Assembly (NCBI RefSeq): GCF_945957525.1
Contig: NZ_CAMFLA010000006.1
Span: 124,001 to 188,000 of the forward strand
From: an uncultured Aquitalea sp.
Lineage (GTDB): Bacteria > Pseudomonadota > Gammaproteobacteria > Burkholderiales > Chromobacteriaceae
Length of the DNA stretch: 64,000 nt
Direction of reading: 5' to 3'
Below, in pieces: positions 1-8,959 of the stretch. The first letter of the stretch is position 1; each line of letters opens with the position of its first letter. The position numbers were made by a program, and so were the translations under genes. Under the pieces are notes generated by a model. The model saw only the letters and a program-made list of their open reading frames with translations, did no database searches and was not told the origin of the DNA.

Positions 1-138
1 CTCCCGGCTGGCTGCGCCTGCGCTTCGCAAAAACCTGACTCGCCGCTGTCGCTTCCCCACGCCACCCAATCTGAATAAAATGTCCACGCCATTTGCATAG
101 CAAAGCGGCACGTGAAATGACTTTTTGATTGGATAATC

Positions 139-918
139 ATGCTGCAAATTCTTGAAAACGCCTATCTCGCCATCCTGCGCTTTGTGGTGCTGGCCGTTGC
201 CGGCCTGATGCTGGTGGCCGTCGTCTGGTTTGGCATCGACGCCCTCCATCTGATGAAGAGCGAGCCTGCCCCGGTACGAGTGGAACCCAAAGTCACCGCG
301 CAGGAAATGATCTCCCTCGCCACCAGCCCCGCGCCGGCAGCCGCCTCCACCGCCGACAACGAAGCCGCCCCCCAGGGCAAACCCGGCGCGGACCCGTTGA
401 CGGCCTACTACCGCCGCGGCGCGGACGCCATCATCCGCTTTGGCGAAAAAGCCTCCCATGGCCAGATTTCCGCCGACCGCGAACCGCTGGTCTCGGTGCT
501 GAAAGAGCAAAGCGCCGATCTCAAGGACCCACACTACGAAGCCGCATACGTCAAAGGCCTGGCCGAGACGCTGGAACAAACGCTGAGTTCGCCCGCCGTC
601 CTCAAGACCGCCTCCCCCGAGGAGCCGTTCCGGGTGGTGGACAAAGTGCTGGATGGCTACAAAGAACGCTTCAACGGCCAGATTGAAACCGTGGAGGCCA
701 AGAATGCCGAAGCGCAGCAGAAATATCTGGGTGAGAAAGCAGAAAGCCAGATGAGCCTCTATTACGCTGCCGCCGCGTTTGGCGCGTTTCTGCTGATTGT
801 CTTCCTCTCCATCACCATCAAGATCGAGCGCAATCTTCGCCTGCTGGAGAACCTGCCGCGCCCCGAGAAGGCTGCGCCGCAAGCCAAGACAAGCCGCCCG
901 GCCGAGGCGCAGGCCTGA
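139..918 (+). CDS. Unknown two-helix membrane protein
   Basis: I do not recognise this 259-residue protein. It has one hydrophobic helix at about residues 12-34 and a second at about 207-228, separated by a long, charged, mostly helical region that probably lies in the periplasm. A short basic tail rich in Pro and Ala follows the second helix. This shape suits an inner-membrane protein with both ends in the cytoplasm, but no catalytic motif is visible. The ATG has only a weak ribosome site (GGATA) upstream. The next gene, 130 bases downstream on the same strand, is a small exported protein, so both may act in the envelope. Function is unknown. Confidence 0.7.
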   Translation: MLQILENAYLAILRFVVLAVAGLMLVAVVWFGIDALHLMKSEPAPVRVEPKVTAQEMISLATSPAPAAASTADNEAAPQGKPGADPLTAYYRRGADAIIRFGEKASHGQISADREPLVSVLKEQSADLKDPHYEAAYVKGLAETLEQTLSSPAVLKTASPEEPFRVVDKVLDGYKERFNGQIETVEAKNAEAQQKYLGEKAESQMSLYYAAAAFGAFLLIVFLSITIKIERNLRLLENLPRPEKAAPQAKTSRPAEAQA

Positions 919-956
919 CCCTCAGACGCGCAGGACGGCAAGGCGCCGCAGCCAAG

Positions 957-967
957 GTTGGCCGAAG
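957..967 (-). repeat. CTTCGGCCAAC motif, intergenic copy
   Basis: Exact 11-base copy of the window-wide motif, read on the minus strand. It lies between the two envelope protein genes, extended to GCCTTCGGCCAACC, and overlaps no gene. Confidence 0.7.
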
Positions 968-1048
968 GCCGACTACCGCGCAGGCTTTGCCCTGACACCG
1001 CCTTGCCGCAGACTCAATACATCGTCATCCCAACCAGGAATGCCAATC

Positions 1049-1630
1049 ATGAAAAACGCCCTGCTCATCGCCGGCCTCGCGCTGGCCTCCGCGCTGGCCC
1101 ACGCCGACGACAAAGCCTGCCTTGCCGACCTCGCCGGCAACTTCCAGCACACCTTCAGTCGCGGCAAACAAGAAACGGTGCTCAGCGTGCGCCAGGACAA
1201 GAGCGGCTGGAGCTTCAGCCAGCCCGCCAGCACTGACCGCGACCGCCTGTTCCGCGACCATTTCGAAGGCAAGGAGCCGCTCAAAGCCCAGATCATTCCG
1301 GCCAAGCAGCTGGCTGGCGTCGGCGCGCTGATGCTGACCCCCTTCGTGGAAGAAGGCAGCCAGTTGCGCAATGTGAAAGCGGAATGTGGCCTGACGGTGG
1401 ACGATGTGTATCTGGTGCGGCTGGATCTGTCCCGCGCCGACAAGGACTTACTGGAAAACATCGTCACGCTGGGCAGCGCGCTCAGCGGCCAGAAGAGCGA
1501 CGCAGCAGTCAGCGACGCCGATATCGCGCGCATGCGCCAGCAAAAGTATTTCGCCGGCGAAACGCTGAAACTGGAAGGCGTCATCAGCACCATCGTGCCG
1601 GTACTGGTGCAGAAAGCCAGTGCGAATTAA
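1049..1630 (+). CDS. Small exported protein of unknown function
   Basis: A 193-residue protein starting MKNALLIAG with a clear signal peptide ending at about AHA-DD (residue 18), so it is predicted to be periplasmic or outer-membrane associated. The ATG at 1049 has AGGAA eight bases upstream. A longer open frame extends further upstream but has no better start. Two cysteines in the mature part could form a disulfide. No family is recognised. It follows the unknown membrane protein and is convergent with the LuxR-type regulator, whose stop lies about 40 bases away. Confidence 0.7.
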   Translation: MKNALLIAGLALASALAHADDKACLADLAGNFQHTFSRGKQETVLSVRQDKSGWSFSQPASTDRDRLFRDHFEGKEPLKAQIIPAKQLAGVGALMLTPFVEEGSQLRNVKAECGLTVDDVYLVRLDLSRADKDLLENIVTLGSALSGQKSDAAVSDADIARMRQQKYFAGETLKLEGVISTIVPVLVQKASAN

Positions 1631-1671
1631 CACACAACGGGGCCAGCAGCCTCGCCCTTTTTGCGGATGAA

Positions 1672-2457
1672 CTACCCCGCCTGATTGATTTCCAGCATCA
1701 GCAAGAACAGCCCGGCCTGGGCGGTGACATTGAGCTTGGCGTAGAGATTGCGCCGGTGCGCCTTGACGGTTTCATGCGAGATATTGAGCTGGCGGGCAAT
1801 ATTCTTGGCGGGGTGACCGGCCAGGATGAGCAGCGCCACGTCCAGCTCGCGGTCGGTCAGCGGGGTGCTGCCTTTCAGGCGCAGTTGTTCGCGCACTTTC
1901 TGCTCGCGCTCGGCGCCCGCCTCGGCCGGGTCTGGCCGGGCTGCCGGCGCGGCCAGCGTCATCAACTGCTTGATCCAGGGAAAATACAGCAAGATGGCGC
2001 CGATTTCCTCGGCGCTGAAGCGTTTGCGGCTGCCCATGGAAAAGGACAACACATCGCCGTTGCCCAGCGGCGCCAACAGTTGCACCTCGTCTTCCACCAC
2101 ATTGCGCGAGAAATAGCAGCGGAAGTATTCCGTTTCGCGAAAGTGTTCCGGCGCCACCTCATCCACCCGATAAACGCCGGCCGCCGCCGGCTGCTGACAG
2201 AACACATAGAACGGGTCCAGCAGATAAAGACTTTTGCGGTAATCGGCAAACAGATCCTTGGCGGTGTAATTGACAGCGCGGTCGGCCAGCACGGTGGGGC
2301 TGCGCCCCGGGTGAAACAGCATGGCGACCCAAGTATCAAAAGCGGCCGCTTCGCCCAGAAAGCGCGCCAGTTCCGGCCAGAACTCCCCGGCAGGCAAAGC
2401 CGCCATCAATCTGCCCAGACGCTGGTGAAACGCCAGCTCCGTCACCGGTATCAACAT
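1672..2457 (-). CDS. LuxR-family transcriptional regulator
   Basis: A 261-residue regulator. The last 65 residues form a LuxR-type helix-turn-helix (LTDRELDVALLILAGH then ARQLNISHETVKAHRRN). The N-terminal 180 residues are an unassigned sensory region, not a receiver: the usual Asp and Lys are absent. The ATG at 2457 is preceded by GGGGGAG. The gene is divergent from a PuuC-like aldehyde dehydrogenase, and a 7-bp inverted repeat lies between them, so it most likely controls the dehydrogenase and perhaps the downstream polyamine-binding protein. The ligand is unknown. A polyamine or aminoaldehyde is an inference from context. Confidence 0.85.
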   Translation of the reverse strand: MLIPVTELAFHQRLGRLMAALPAGEFWPELARFLGEAAAFDTWVAMLFHPGRSPTVLADRAVNYTAKDLFADYRKSLYLLDPFYVFCQQPAAAGVYRVDEVAPEHFRETEYFRCYFSRNVVEDEVQLLAPLGNGDVLSFSMGSRKRFSAEEIGAILLYFPWIKQLMTLAAPAARPDPAEAGAEREQKVREQLRLKGSTPLTDRELDVALLILAGHPAKNIARQLNISHETVKAHRRNLYAKLNVTAQAGLFLLMLEINQAG

Positions 2458-2474
2458 CTCTGCTCCCCCGCTGG

Positions 2475-2500
2475 GGTTACCTGCCGCCATGGGGGTAACC
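2475..2500. promoter_or_regulatory. Inverted repeat, likely LuxR-type operator
   Basis: GGTTACC (2475-2481) and GGTAACC (2494-2500) are perfect inverted arms whose centres are 19 bases apart. They sit in the 144-base gap between the divergent regulator and the aldehyde dehydrogenase, which suits binding by a regulator dimer. Occupancy is inferred. Confidence 0.5.
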
Positions 2501-2601
2501 AATTGGTGTGATATGACGCCTTGCGGCCCATCCCTAGTATCAGTTGAAAGCCGCAGGGGGTAAAGACAGCCCCTGGCGACGCCACACACAGGGAGCAAAA
2601 C

Positions 2602-4101
2602 ATGAGCAGCAAGGACGCCGCATTCTGGCAGGCCAAGGCCGATGCGCTGCAAGCGCGCGGACAGGCATTCATTCACGGCCGCCGGGCGGACGCCGCGGAT
2701 GGCCGCACCTTCCCCACCATCAATCCGGCTACGGGCCGGGTGCTGGCCGAGGTGGCCCGCTGCGGCGCGGCGGAGGTGGAATTGGCAGCGCGTTCCGCCC
2801 GTCAGGCTTTCAACAATGGCGACTGGGCCGGCTTGCCGCCGCGCGAACGCAAGGCGGTGCTGCTGCGGCTGGCGTCGCTGATGGAAGAGCACGCCGACGA
2901 ACTGGCCTTGCTGGACTGCCTGGACATGGGCAAGCCGATCAGCGACGCCAGCCAGATCGACGTGCCCGGCTCGGTAGCTGTGCTGCGCTGGTATGCCGAA
3001 GCCATCGACAAGCTCTACGAACAAGTAGCCCCCACCGGGCAAGACGCGCTGGCGCTGATTACCCGCGAGCCGGTGGGCGTGGTAGCGGCGGTGGTGCCGT
3101 GGAATTTCCCGCTGGACATGGCGGTATGGAAGCTGGCCCCGGCCCTGGCCGCGGGCAATAGCGTCATCCTGAAGCCCGCCGAGCAATCGCCCCTGTCCGC
3201 CCTGAGGTTGGCCGAACTGGCCACTGCCGCCGGCCTACCCGACGGCGTGTTCAATGTGCTGCCGGGCTACGGCGAGGAAGTGGGCGCGGCCTTGGGCCGC
3301 CACCCGGACATCGATTGCCTTACCTTTACCGGCTCCACCGAGGTGGGCAAGCATTTCTTGCGCTATGCCGGCGAATCCAACATGAAGCAGGTGTGGCTGG
3401 AATGCGGCGGCAAGAGCGCCAATCTGGTGTTTGCCGACTGCGGCGATCTGGAGCTGGCCGCGCAACGCGCCGCCTTCGGCATCTTCTTCAATCAGGGGCA
3501 GGTGTGTTCGGCCAACTCGCGCTTGCTGGTTGAGCGCGCCATCCTGCCCCGTTTTCTCGACAAGCTGCTGAGCGCCGCCGCAGCCTGGCAACCGGGCAAC
3601 CCCTTGCACCCGGACAGCCGCGCCGGCTGCCTGGTGGACGCCCGCCAGACCGAGCGCGTGCTGCGCTACATCGAGACCGGCAAGGCGGAGGGCGGCCGCT
3701 TGCTGTGCGGCGGCGAACGCCTGCAACTCGACGGCGGCGACTGCTACATTCCGCCCACCATTTTCAGCGAGATGCGGCCGGACATGACCATCGTGCGCGA
3801 GGAAATCTTCGGCCCGGTGCTGTGCGTGCTGCCCTTCGACAGCGAGGAAGAAGCCATCGCCATGGCCAACGACAGCCAGTACGGCCTGGCCGCCTCGGTA
3901 TGGAGCGACGATGTGAACCGCATCCACCGCGTGGCGCGCGCGCTGCGGGCCGGCACCGTGTCGGTCAATACCGTGGACGCGCTGGACCCGGCGGTGCCCT
4001 TCGGCGGCATGAAACAGTCCGGCTTTGGCCGCGACCTGTCGCTGCACGCGCTGGACAAGTTCACCCAGTTGAAAACCACCTGGATTCAGCTGCGGCGCTG
4101 A
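2602..4101 (+). CDS. puuC: Aldehyde dehydrogenase, PuuC-like
   Basis: A 499-residue NAD(P)-dependent aldehyde dehydrogenase, the normal length for the family. Visible motifs are PWNFP in the cofactor domain, the general-base Glu in LECGGKSAN, the catalytic Cys in NQGQVCSANSR (about residue 302) and EEIFGPV near the C-terminus. Overall it reads like gamma-glutamyl-gamma-aminobutyraldehyde dehydrogenase (PuuC) or a close aminoaldehyde dehydrogenase, oxidising the aldehyde formed from putrescine. The neighbours support this: a divergent LuxR-type regulator and, 287 bases downstream, a PotF-like putrescine-binding protein. Substrate choice within the family cannot be fixed from sequence alone. 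Confidence 0.88.
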   Translation: MSSKDAAFWQAKADALQARGQAFIHGRRADAADGRTFPTINPATGRVLAEVARCGAAEVELAARSARQAFNNGDWAGLPPRERKAVLLRLASLMEEHADELALLDCLDMGKPISDASQIDVPGSVAVLRWYAEAIDKLYEQVAPTGQDALALITREPVGVVAAVVPWNFPLDMAVWKLAPALAAGNSVILKPAEQSPLSALRLAELATAAGLPDGVFNVLPGYGEEVGAALGRHPDIDCLTFTGSTEVGKHFLRYAGESNMKQVWLECGGKSANLVFADCGDLELAAQRAAFGIFFNQGQVCSANSRLLVERAILPRFLDKLLSAAAAWQPGNPLHPDSRAGCLVDARQTERVLRYIETGKAEGGRLLCGGERLQLDGGDCYIPPTIFSEMRPDMTIVREEIFGPVLCVLPFDSEEEAIAMANDSQYGLAASVWSDDVNRIHRVARALRAGTVSVNTVDALDPAVPFGGMKQSGFGRDLSLHALDKFTQLKTTWIQLRR

Positions 4102-4111
4102 CGCCCGCCTC

Positions 4112-4214
4112 CCTGCTCCTGCCTTGCGCCGCCTTGTCGCACGTCGGGCGACGCCGGCGTCGGCAAGCCTGGGTTCAGAGTTTCTGCGACGTTTTGTCAG
4201 CGGCCCCAAGCGCC
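4112..4214 (+). repeat. Intergenic repeat, copy A
   Basis: Begins 10 bases after the aldehyde dehydrogenase stop. Bases 4112-4140 match 49711-49739 with 3 mismatches in 29, and 4192-4214 match 43614-43636 with 3 mismatches in 23. The block between the two conserved ends is not conserved. Confidence 0.55.
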
Positions 4215-4284
4215 GCCTGCGCTGCCGCCCTCGCCAGGCCCTGCCAGACGAGCGGCGCGCAACATGGACCGAAGCCCTCGACGG

Positions 4285-4295
4285 CTTCGGCCAAC
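4285..4295 (+). repeat. CTTCGGCCAAC motif, intergenic copy
   Basis: Exact copy about 95 bases upstream of the PotF-like gene, in the 287-base gap after the aldehyde dehydrogenase. Confidence 0.7.
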
Positions 4296-4388
4296 ATAAC
4301 AGCCGGTCCCTGCCCTTTGACTCAGTTTTTCCCGCCGCGCGGCCCTCCTGACCTGCGGCGGTTCCCACCACTGAAAAAGGAGCATCCC

Positions 4389-5483
4389 ATGCATCGCCCC
4401 CTTCATACCCGCCGCCTGCTGGCCGCCTCGCTACTGTGTTGCGGCCTCGGCGCCCAGGCTGCCGAACTGCGCGTGTACAACTGGTCGGACTACATCGGCG
4501 AAACCACCGTGTCGTCCTTCACCCAGAAGTACGGCATCAAGGTGAAATACGACGTCTACGACAGCGACGACACCCTGCAGGCCAAGCTGCTGACCGGCAA
4601 GGCCGGCTACGACATCGTCGTACCCACCTCCAACTACCTGGGCCGGCAGGCCGAAGCCGGCATCTATCTGCCGCTGAACAAGGCCGCCCTGCCCAATCTG
4701 AAATACCTGGACCCGCAAGTCATGAAACTGGCGGCCTCCGCCGACCCCGGCAACAAATACGGCGTGCCCTATGCCTGGCTGACCGACGGCATGGGCATGA
4801 ATGTGAACAAGGTCAAAACCGTGCTGGGCAAGGACGCCCCGCTGGACAGCTGGGAGCTGCTGTTCAACCCCCAGTACCTGTCAAAACTGAAAGGCTGCGG
4901 CGTGTCGGTGCTGGATCAGGCGCCGGACATCTTCGCCATCACCCTGCACTATCTGGGCCGCGACCCCAACAGCCGCAACCCGGCCGACTATCAGGCCGCG
5001 CTGGAAACGCTGAAAAAAATTCGCCCCTACATCACCCAGTTCAACTCCTCGGGCTACATCAATGACCTGGCCAACGGCGACGTCTGCTTCGCCGTGGGCT
5101 GGTCCGGCGATGTGGGCATCGCCAAGCGCCGCGCCGCCGACGCCGGTAAGCCCTACCAGATTGCCTACAGCCTGCCGAAACAGGGCGCGCCGGTATCCAT
5201 CGACATGATGGCGATTCCCAAAGACGCGCCCAATCCGGACGCCGCCCTGAAGTGGATCAACCACATCCTGGACCCGGAGGTCAGCGCGGGCATCACCAAC
5301 AAGGTGTTCTATCCCACGCCCAACATCGGCGCGCAAAAGTATGTAAACCCTCAGATAGCGCGCGACCCCGGCATCTACCCGCCCGCTCAGGTGATGCAGA
5401 CGCTGTTCTTGCTCAAACCGCTGCCCAACGACATCCTGCGCTTGCAAAACCGCTTGTGGACGCAATTGAAAAGCGGCCGCTGA
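4389..5483 (+). CDS. potF: Putrescine ABC transporter binding protein, PotF/SpuD-like
   Basis: A 364-residue periplasmic binding protein with a signal peptide cut at about AQA-AE (residue 23). The mature start LRVYNWSDYIGE and later WLTDGMGMN and GDVCFAVGWSGDV are typical of the PotD/PotF spermidine/putrescine family. It would capture polyamine for an ABC importer, but no permease or ATPase gene lies next to it. The ATG at 4389 has a strong AAGGAG seven bases upstream; the much longer open frame upstream is a shadow of the dehydrogenase. Its position after the PuuC-like gene suggests uptake coupled to putrescine breakdown. A strong hairpin terminator follows. Confidence 0.9.
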   Translation: MHRPLHTRRLLAASLLCCGLGAQAAELRVYNWSDYIGETTVSSFTQKYGIKVKYDVYDSDDTLQAKLLTGKAGYDIVVPTSNYLGRQAEAGIYLPLNKAALPNLKYLDPQVMKLAASADPGNKYGVPYAWLTDGMGMNVNKVKTVLGKDAPLDSWELLFNPQYLSKLKGCGVSVLDQAPDIFAITLHYLGRDPNSRNPADYQAALETLKKIRPYITQFNSSGYINDLANGDVCFAVGWSGDVGIAKRRAADAGKPYQIAYSLPKQGAPVSIDMMAIPKDAPNPDAALKWINHILDPEVSAGITNKVFYPTPNIGAQKYVNPQIARDPGIYPPAQVMQTLFLLKPLPNDILRLQNRLWTQLKSGR

Positions 5484-5653
5484 AGGCGCTTCCCGACGCC
5501 CATAGCGAATCGCCTCCAGCAACATGGGGCGCGCCTGCGCGCGGCAGCCATACGAGTGGCGCCGGGGTTGGCCGCGCACTTGCCCGGCCCTCTCCGCGCC
5601 AACCCATTCACTGCCTCAGCGCGGCGGAAGGCGCCCTCTGATCCTGCAAACAG

Positions 5654-5686
5654 AAAAGCCCGCAAGACAACCGTCTGCGGGCTTTT
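5654..5686. terminator. Bidirectional intrinsic terminator
   Basis: An 11-bp stem, AAAAGCCCGCA with TGCGGGCTTTT, plus inner GAC/GTC pairing. The A and T runs at the two ends allow it to work in both directions, between the convergent potF-like gene and the chemoreceptor gene. Confidence 0.85.
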
Positions 5687-5693
5687 GCATTGC

Positions 5694-5704
5694 CTTCGGC
5701 CAAC
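5694..5704 (+). repeat. CTTCGGCCAAC motif beside terminator
   Basis: Exact copy between the terminator hairpin and the chemoreceptor stop codon. A position next to a terminator is common for uptake sequences in Neisseria. Confidence 0.7.
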
Positions 5705-5711
5705 CATGGGT

Positions 5712-7460
5712 TCAGGTTTGAAAGCGGCGAACCAAGGTATTCAGTGTTGCCGCCCGATCATTCAGCTGCTCCACCGTCGTCGCCGCATCCTTCACCGTCT
5801 CGGAGGTTTGATTGGTCAAGGTGCTGATTTGCTCGATGGACTGGGCCATGCCGTTGACAGCGGTGGACTGCTCTCTGGTGGCGGCGCCGATTTCCTTGAT
5901 CGCGGCAACCGCCACCTGCATCTGCTGACGCACATCGCCAATGCTTGCCGCCGCGGACCCTGCCAGCCTGACGCTTTCCTCTACCGTCTCACAGGCTTTT
6001 CTCATGTCGTCCTCGGCACCCATGGTTTGTGACTGGATGCCTTGCGTCATCTTGGTGATTTCCAGCGTGGCGGTTGCCGTACGCTCAGCCAGCTTGCGCA
6101 CTTCATCGGCGACCACCGCAAAACCCCGGCCCTGCTCTCCCGCCCGCGCCGCCTCGATGGCCGCATTCAAGGCCAGCAGATTGGTTTGGTCGGCAATGTC
6201 CTTGATCTCATTGACGGTGACGGTGATGTCGCGCGAGCTGGTGCCCAGCGCGGACATGGTCTTGCCGAGATTGCTCATGGTTTGCGACAAGTTGCCTATC
6301 TCGCTGGCTACCTGTTCCACGGCGGTGGAGCCCGCCAAGGTGAGTTCGTCCGTCTTGTGAATGATGTTGCCTGCGTCCACCGAGTTGTCCGCAATGTGAT
6401 TGATGCTGACGGTAATTTGCTCGACGGTGGCTGCGTTGCCGCCAACCGCCGAGTTCACTTGCTCGGTGCCGCGAAACACGTGCTGAGTCATATCGTTGAT
6501 GGCGCCGATGTTGTCCACCAGCGACGCGGCGCTGTCGCGCACCTCGCTGACAAGCTGCTTGAGGCGCGCGTGCATGACCTTGACGTGCGCCAGCGCGCTG
6601 TCTTCAGGCGCATCGGGCACGGTAATGGCCAGATTGCCGGCCGCGATCTCCTGCAGCACATGACCGATATCGCCTACGCTCCCACCCAATTGCATTCTGG
6701 TTTGCTGTTTTCCAACCCAGATCAGCAACAGGATTTCAGCGATCAGGGCCACCATGCTTGCCATGAACATGTTCTGGGCCATCCCCAGGCTGTGACGAGC
6801 GGTTTGCTGCGTCTCGGCGGTGCGCTTGTCCAAAAGCACGAAGAAGTCGTCGATAGGCTTCATGATCTGGGCTTTGAACTGATGGTATTCCTTGCTGTGC
6901 ACCAGCTTGCGCGCCAGCTCCATATCGGCCGGGCCGGCAACCGTGTAATTGCCCTGGGCATCGGCAAACTTGCCTTTCACGGCGTTCATGGCGCGCACTT
7001 CCATTTGTACCAGGCCGTCGGAGTTGGCTTGCGCTTCTTTCAGCTTGGCGAACTCTTCATCGGTAAAACCGCTTTTTTTCATCAGCTCTTGCAACGGCAC
7101 CGTCTCCCCGTCCGGCCTTGGCTTTGCCTGCCCGGCCGCGACAAAGTCCCAGTAGATGCGGTTGTACTCCTGAGGACGCGGGGCCTTGCCGTTGCGGATA
7201 TCGAGAATGGCGTTGTACTGCTGCTCGTATGAAGGGTCGCCGGTGACCACATAAGTGCGCCCCAACCGGGTCAGGTCATCCGAGCTTTGACGCAGCTCGC
7301 TTGCCAGCAGATAGGAGTGATAGCGATTGTCGGCCGCCTCGTCCAGCTCCGCCGAGGCTTGCCGCATGTGAACGAAGAGGTATACCAGCACAATGAGCGT
7401 TGCTGCGATCAATACCTGAATGGCAATGGCGATGCTGGAGGCGTTGCGCTGGCTAAGCAT
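5712..7460 (-). CDS. Methyl-accepting chemotaxis protein
   Basis: A 582-residue chemoreceptor. A first helix at about residues 10-30, a periplasmic sensor of about 190 residues and a second helix at about 229-250 lead into a HAMP-like linker and a long coiled-coil signalling domain. The conserved hairpin tip is present ([20 protein letters not shown] then [18 protein letters not shown]). There is no C-terminal pentapeptide for CheR tethering; the protein ends VRRFQT. It would signal to CheA/CheW, which are not in this window. The ligand is unknown. TAGGAG precedes the ATG. The gene stands alone and shares the terminator at 5654. Confidence 0.92.
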   Translation of the reverse strand: MLSQRNASSIAIAIQVLIAATLIVLVYLFVHMRQASAELDEAADNRYHSYLLASELRQSSDDLTRLGRTYVVTGDPSYEQQYNAILDIRNGKAPRPQEYNRIYWDFVAAGQAKPRPDGETVPLQELMKKSGFTDEEFAKLKEAQANSDGLVQMEVRAMNAVKGKFADAQGNYTVAGPADMELARKLVHSKEYHQFKAQIMKPIDDFFVLLDKRTAETQQTARHSLGMAQNMFMASMVALIAEILLLIWVGKQQTRMQLGGSVGDIGHVLQEIAAGNLAITVPDAPEDSALAHVKVMHARLKQLVSEVRDSAASLVDNIGAINDMTQHVFRGTEQVNSAVGGNAATVEQITVSINHIADNSVDAGNIIHKTDELTLAGSTAVEQVASEIGNLSQTMSNLGKTMSALGTSSRDITVTVNEIKDIADQTNLLALNAAIEAARAGEQGRGFAVVADEVRKLAERTATATLEITKMTQGIQSQTMGAEDDMRKACETVEESVRLAGSAAASIGDVRQQMQVAVAAIKEIGAATREQSTAVNGMAQSIEQISTLTNQTSETVKDAATTVEQLNDRAATLNTLVRRFQT

Positions 7461-7744
7461 GTATTTCTCCTAGGTATTTTTACCAGCATAGGCAACTCTT
7501 GAAAAAACATGGGACTCTTCTTTAGAAAACCTTTACGAACAAGCGCCTCCGCACCATTAACCCGCCAGAGAAAAGTCAGCTGTGGCCTCAAGCAACCGCG
7601 AAGCACGGCAGGCCGGATAGCGTGCAACGGGCAGTTTGACTGTCTGATTGCAGCGCGCCAGGCAATCTCCCTGCGCAGATAGCCAACCTTACAAGTGGCG
7701 GAATTCCAAGCAAGCGGCGGCATGCTTCGTCGCGCCCGCGCCGC

Positions 7745-7771
7745 ATAAAAAAAGACCGGCCAAAGCCGGTC
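7745..7771 (-). terminator. Intrinsic terminator of the argE operon
   Basis: On the minus strand GACCGGC-TTTG-GCCGGTC is followed by seven T. It lies 33 bases after the argE-like stop and ends the four-gene operon. The rest of 7461-7804 is the upstream region of the chemoreceptor gene, with no other feature seen. Confidence 0.88.
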
Positions 7772-7804
7772 GAATGCTGGTCTGCAGAGGAAATCCGCCC
7801 TGAC

Positions 7805-8956
7805 TTACACCAGCCGGTCCAACAGCCTGTCGAGAAAACGGTCGCACGCCGCCAGTTGATCCAGCGCTATCCACTCATCCGCCTGATGCGCCTGGGCGAT
7901 GTCGCCCGGGCCGCATACCACCGTGGGGATGCCGCAGCGCTCGCTGTAAAGCCCGGCCTCCGTGCCGAAAGCGATGCTGCCCGGCTGGCTGCCGTCCGCC
8001 AGCAAGCCTTGCACAAAGCGCACGACTTCGGCGTCTGGCGGCGTCAGCAAGCCCGGGTAGCTGGCCAGCTCGGCAAAATGAAAACCGCACTCCGGCGATA
8101 CGGCGCGCATGGCCGGGGTCAGCATGTCCTGAGCATGACTACGGATGGCAGTCAGCAGACTGTCCGGCGGGTCATTGGCCAGATGGCGGATTTCGAAGTC
8201 AAACACGCAGTAGCCGGGAATGATGTTGAGCGCGTTGCCGCCCTGCATCGGGCCCACATGCAAGGTGGTGTACGGCACGTTGTACAGCGGATCGAAAGGC
8301 CCCTGCTCCCGCCGCTGGGCCGCCAGGCGGCGGATATGGCACACCAGTTCGGCGGCGCATTCCACCGCATTGACGCCGGCGGCCGGGTCGCTGGAGTGCC
8401 CCGGTTTGCCGGTAACGGTTGCACGCCAGGCGGTCTTGCCCTTGTGAGCGGCCGCCAGCCGCATGCTGGTGGGTTCGCCCACAATGCCCATGGCCGGCAG
8501 CACCGGCAGGCCGCCCAGCACTTCCAGCAATCGCCGCACGCCGATGCAGCCGATTTCCTCGTCGTAACTCAGCGCCAGATGGATGGGGGTGCGCAAGGCG
8601 GTGCGGCTCAGGCGCGGCACTTGCGCCAGCACGCAGGCGATAAAGCCTTTCATGTCGGCGGCGCCGCGTCCGTAGGCTTTGCCGTCGGCCACATGCAAGT
8701 TGAAGGGATCGCTGCGCCAATCCTGCCCGTCCACCGGCACCACATCGGTATGGCCGGCCAGCATGACGCCGGGACGGTCGGTGGGCCCGATGGTGGCGTA
8801 GAGGCTGGCTTTGCTGCCGTCTTCGCTGTCCACGATGCGGCTTTCCACGCCGAAACCGGCGAGGTAGTTCTTCACAAAGTGGATCAGCATCTGGTTGCTC
8901 AACCGGCTGGTGGTGTCAAAGCCCACCAGCGTGTTGAGCAAGGCGAGGGATTCCAT
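7805..8956 (-). CDS. argE: Acetylornithine deacetylase-like M20 peptidase
   Basis: A 383-residue metal-dependent amidohydrolase of the ArgE/DapE group in family M20. Visible motifs are the metal ligand in LAGHTDVVPVDG, GRGAADMKGF, the catalytic Glu pair in YDEEIGCIG, and the dimerisation-domain signature KPGHSSDP. It removes an acyl group from an N-acylated amino acid. It is the last gene of an operon with a flavin monooxygenase, RidA and DUF1028, starting 3 bases after the DUF1028 stop. The setting points to a catabolic amidohydrolase rather than arginine synthesis, so the argE name describes family only. Confidence 0.82.
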   Translation of the reverse strand: MESLALLNTLVGFDTTSRLSNQMLIHFVKNYLAGFGVESRIVDSEDGSKASLYATIGPTDRPGVMLAGHTDVVPVDGQDWRSDPFNLHVADGKAYGRGAADMKGFIACVLAQVPRLSRTALRTPIHLALSYDEEIGCIGVRRLLEVLGGLPVLPAMGIVGEPTSMRLAAAHKGKTAWRATVTGKPGHSSDPAAGVNAVECAAELVCHIRRLAAQRREQGPFDPLYNVPYTTLHVGPMQGGNALNIIPGYCVFDFEIRHLANDPPDSLLTAIRSHAQDMLTPAMRAVSPECGFHFAELASYPGLLTPPDAEVVRFVQGLLADGSQPGSIAFGTEAGLYSERCGIPTVVCGPGDIAQAHQADEWIALDQLAACDRFLDRLLDRLV

Positions 8957-8959
8957 GCT

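Noticed and set aside
3235-4371. Long minus-strand open frame opposite the aldehyde dehydrogenase
   Set aside because: Translation is Ala/Arg/His-rich with no family features; it is the reverse-strand shadow of a well-conserved enzyme gene in GC-rich DNA.
4112-4388. Insertion sequence or decayed transposon in the gap
   Set aside because: No transposase fragment, terminal inverted repeat or target duplication was seen; only the intergenic repeat and the 11-mer.
7461-7560. Sigma-28 promoter for the chemoreceptor
   Set aside because: TAAA-like boxes occur, but no GCCGATAA-like -10 lies at the right spacing.
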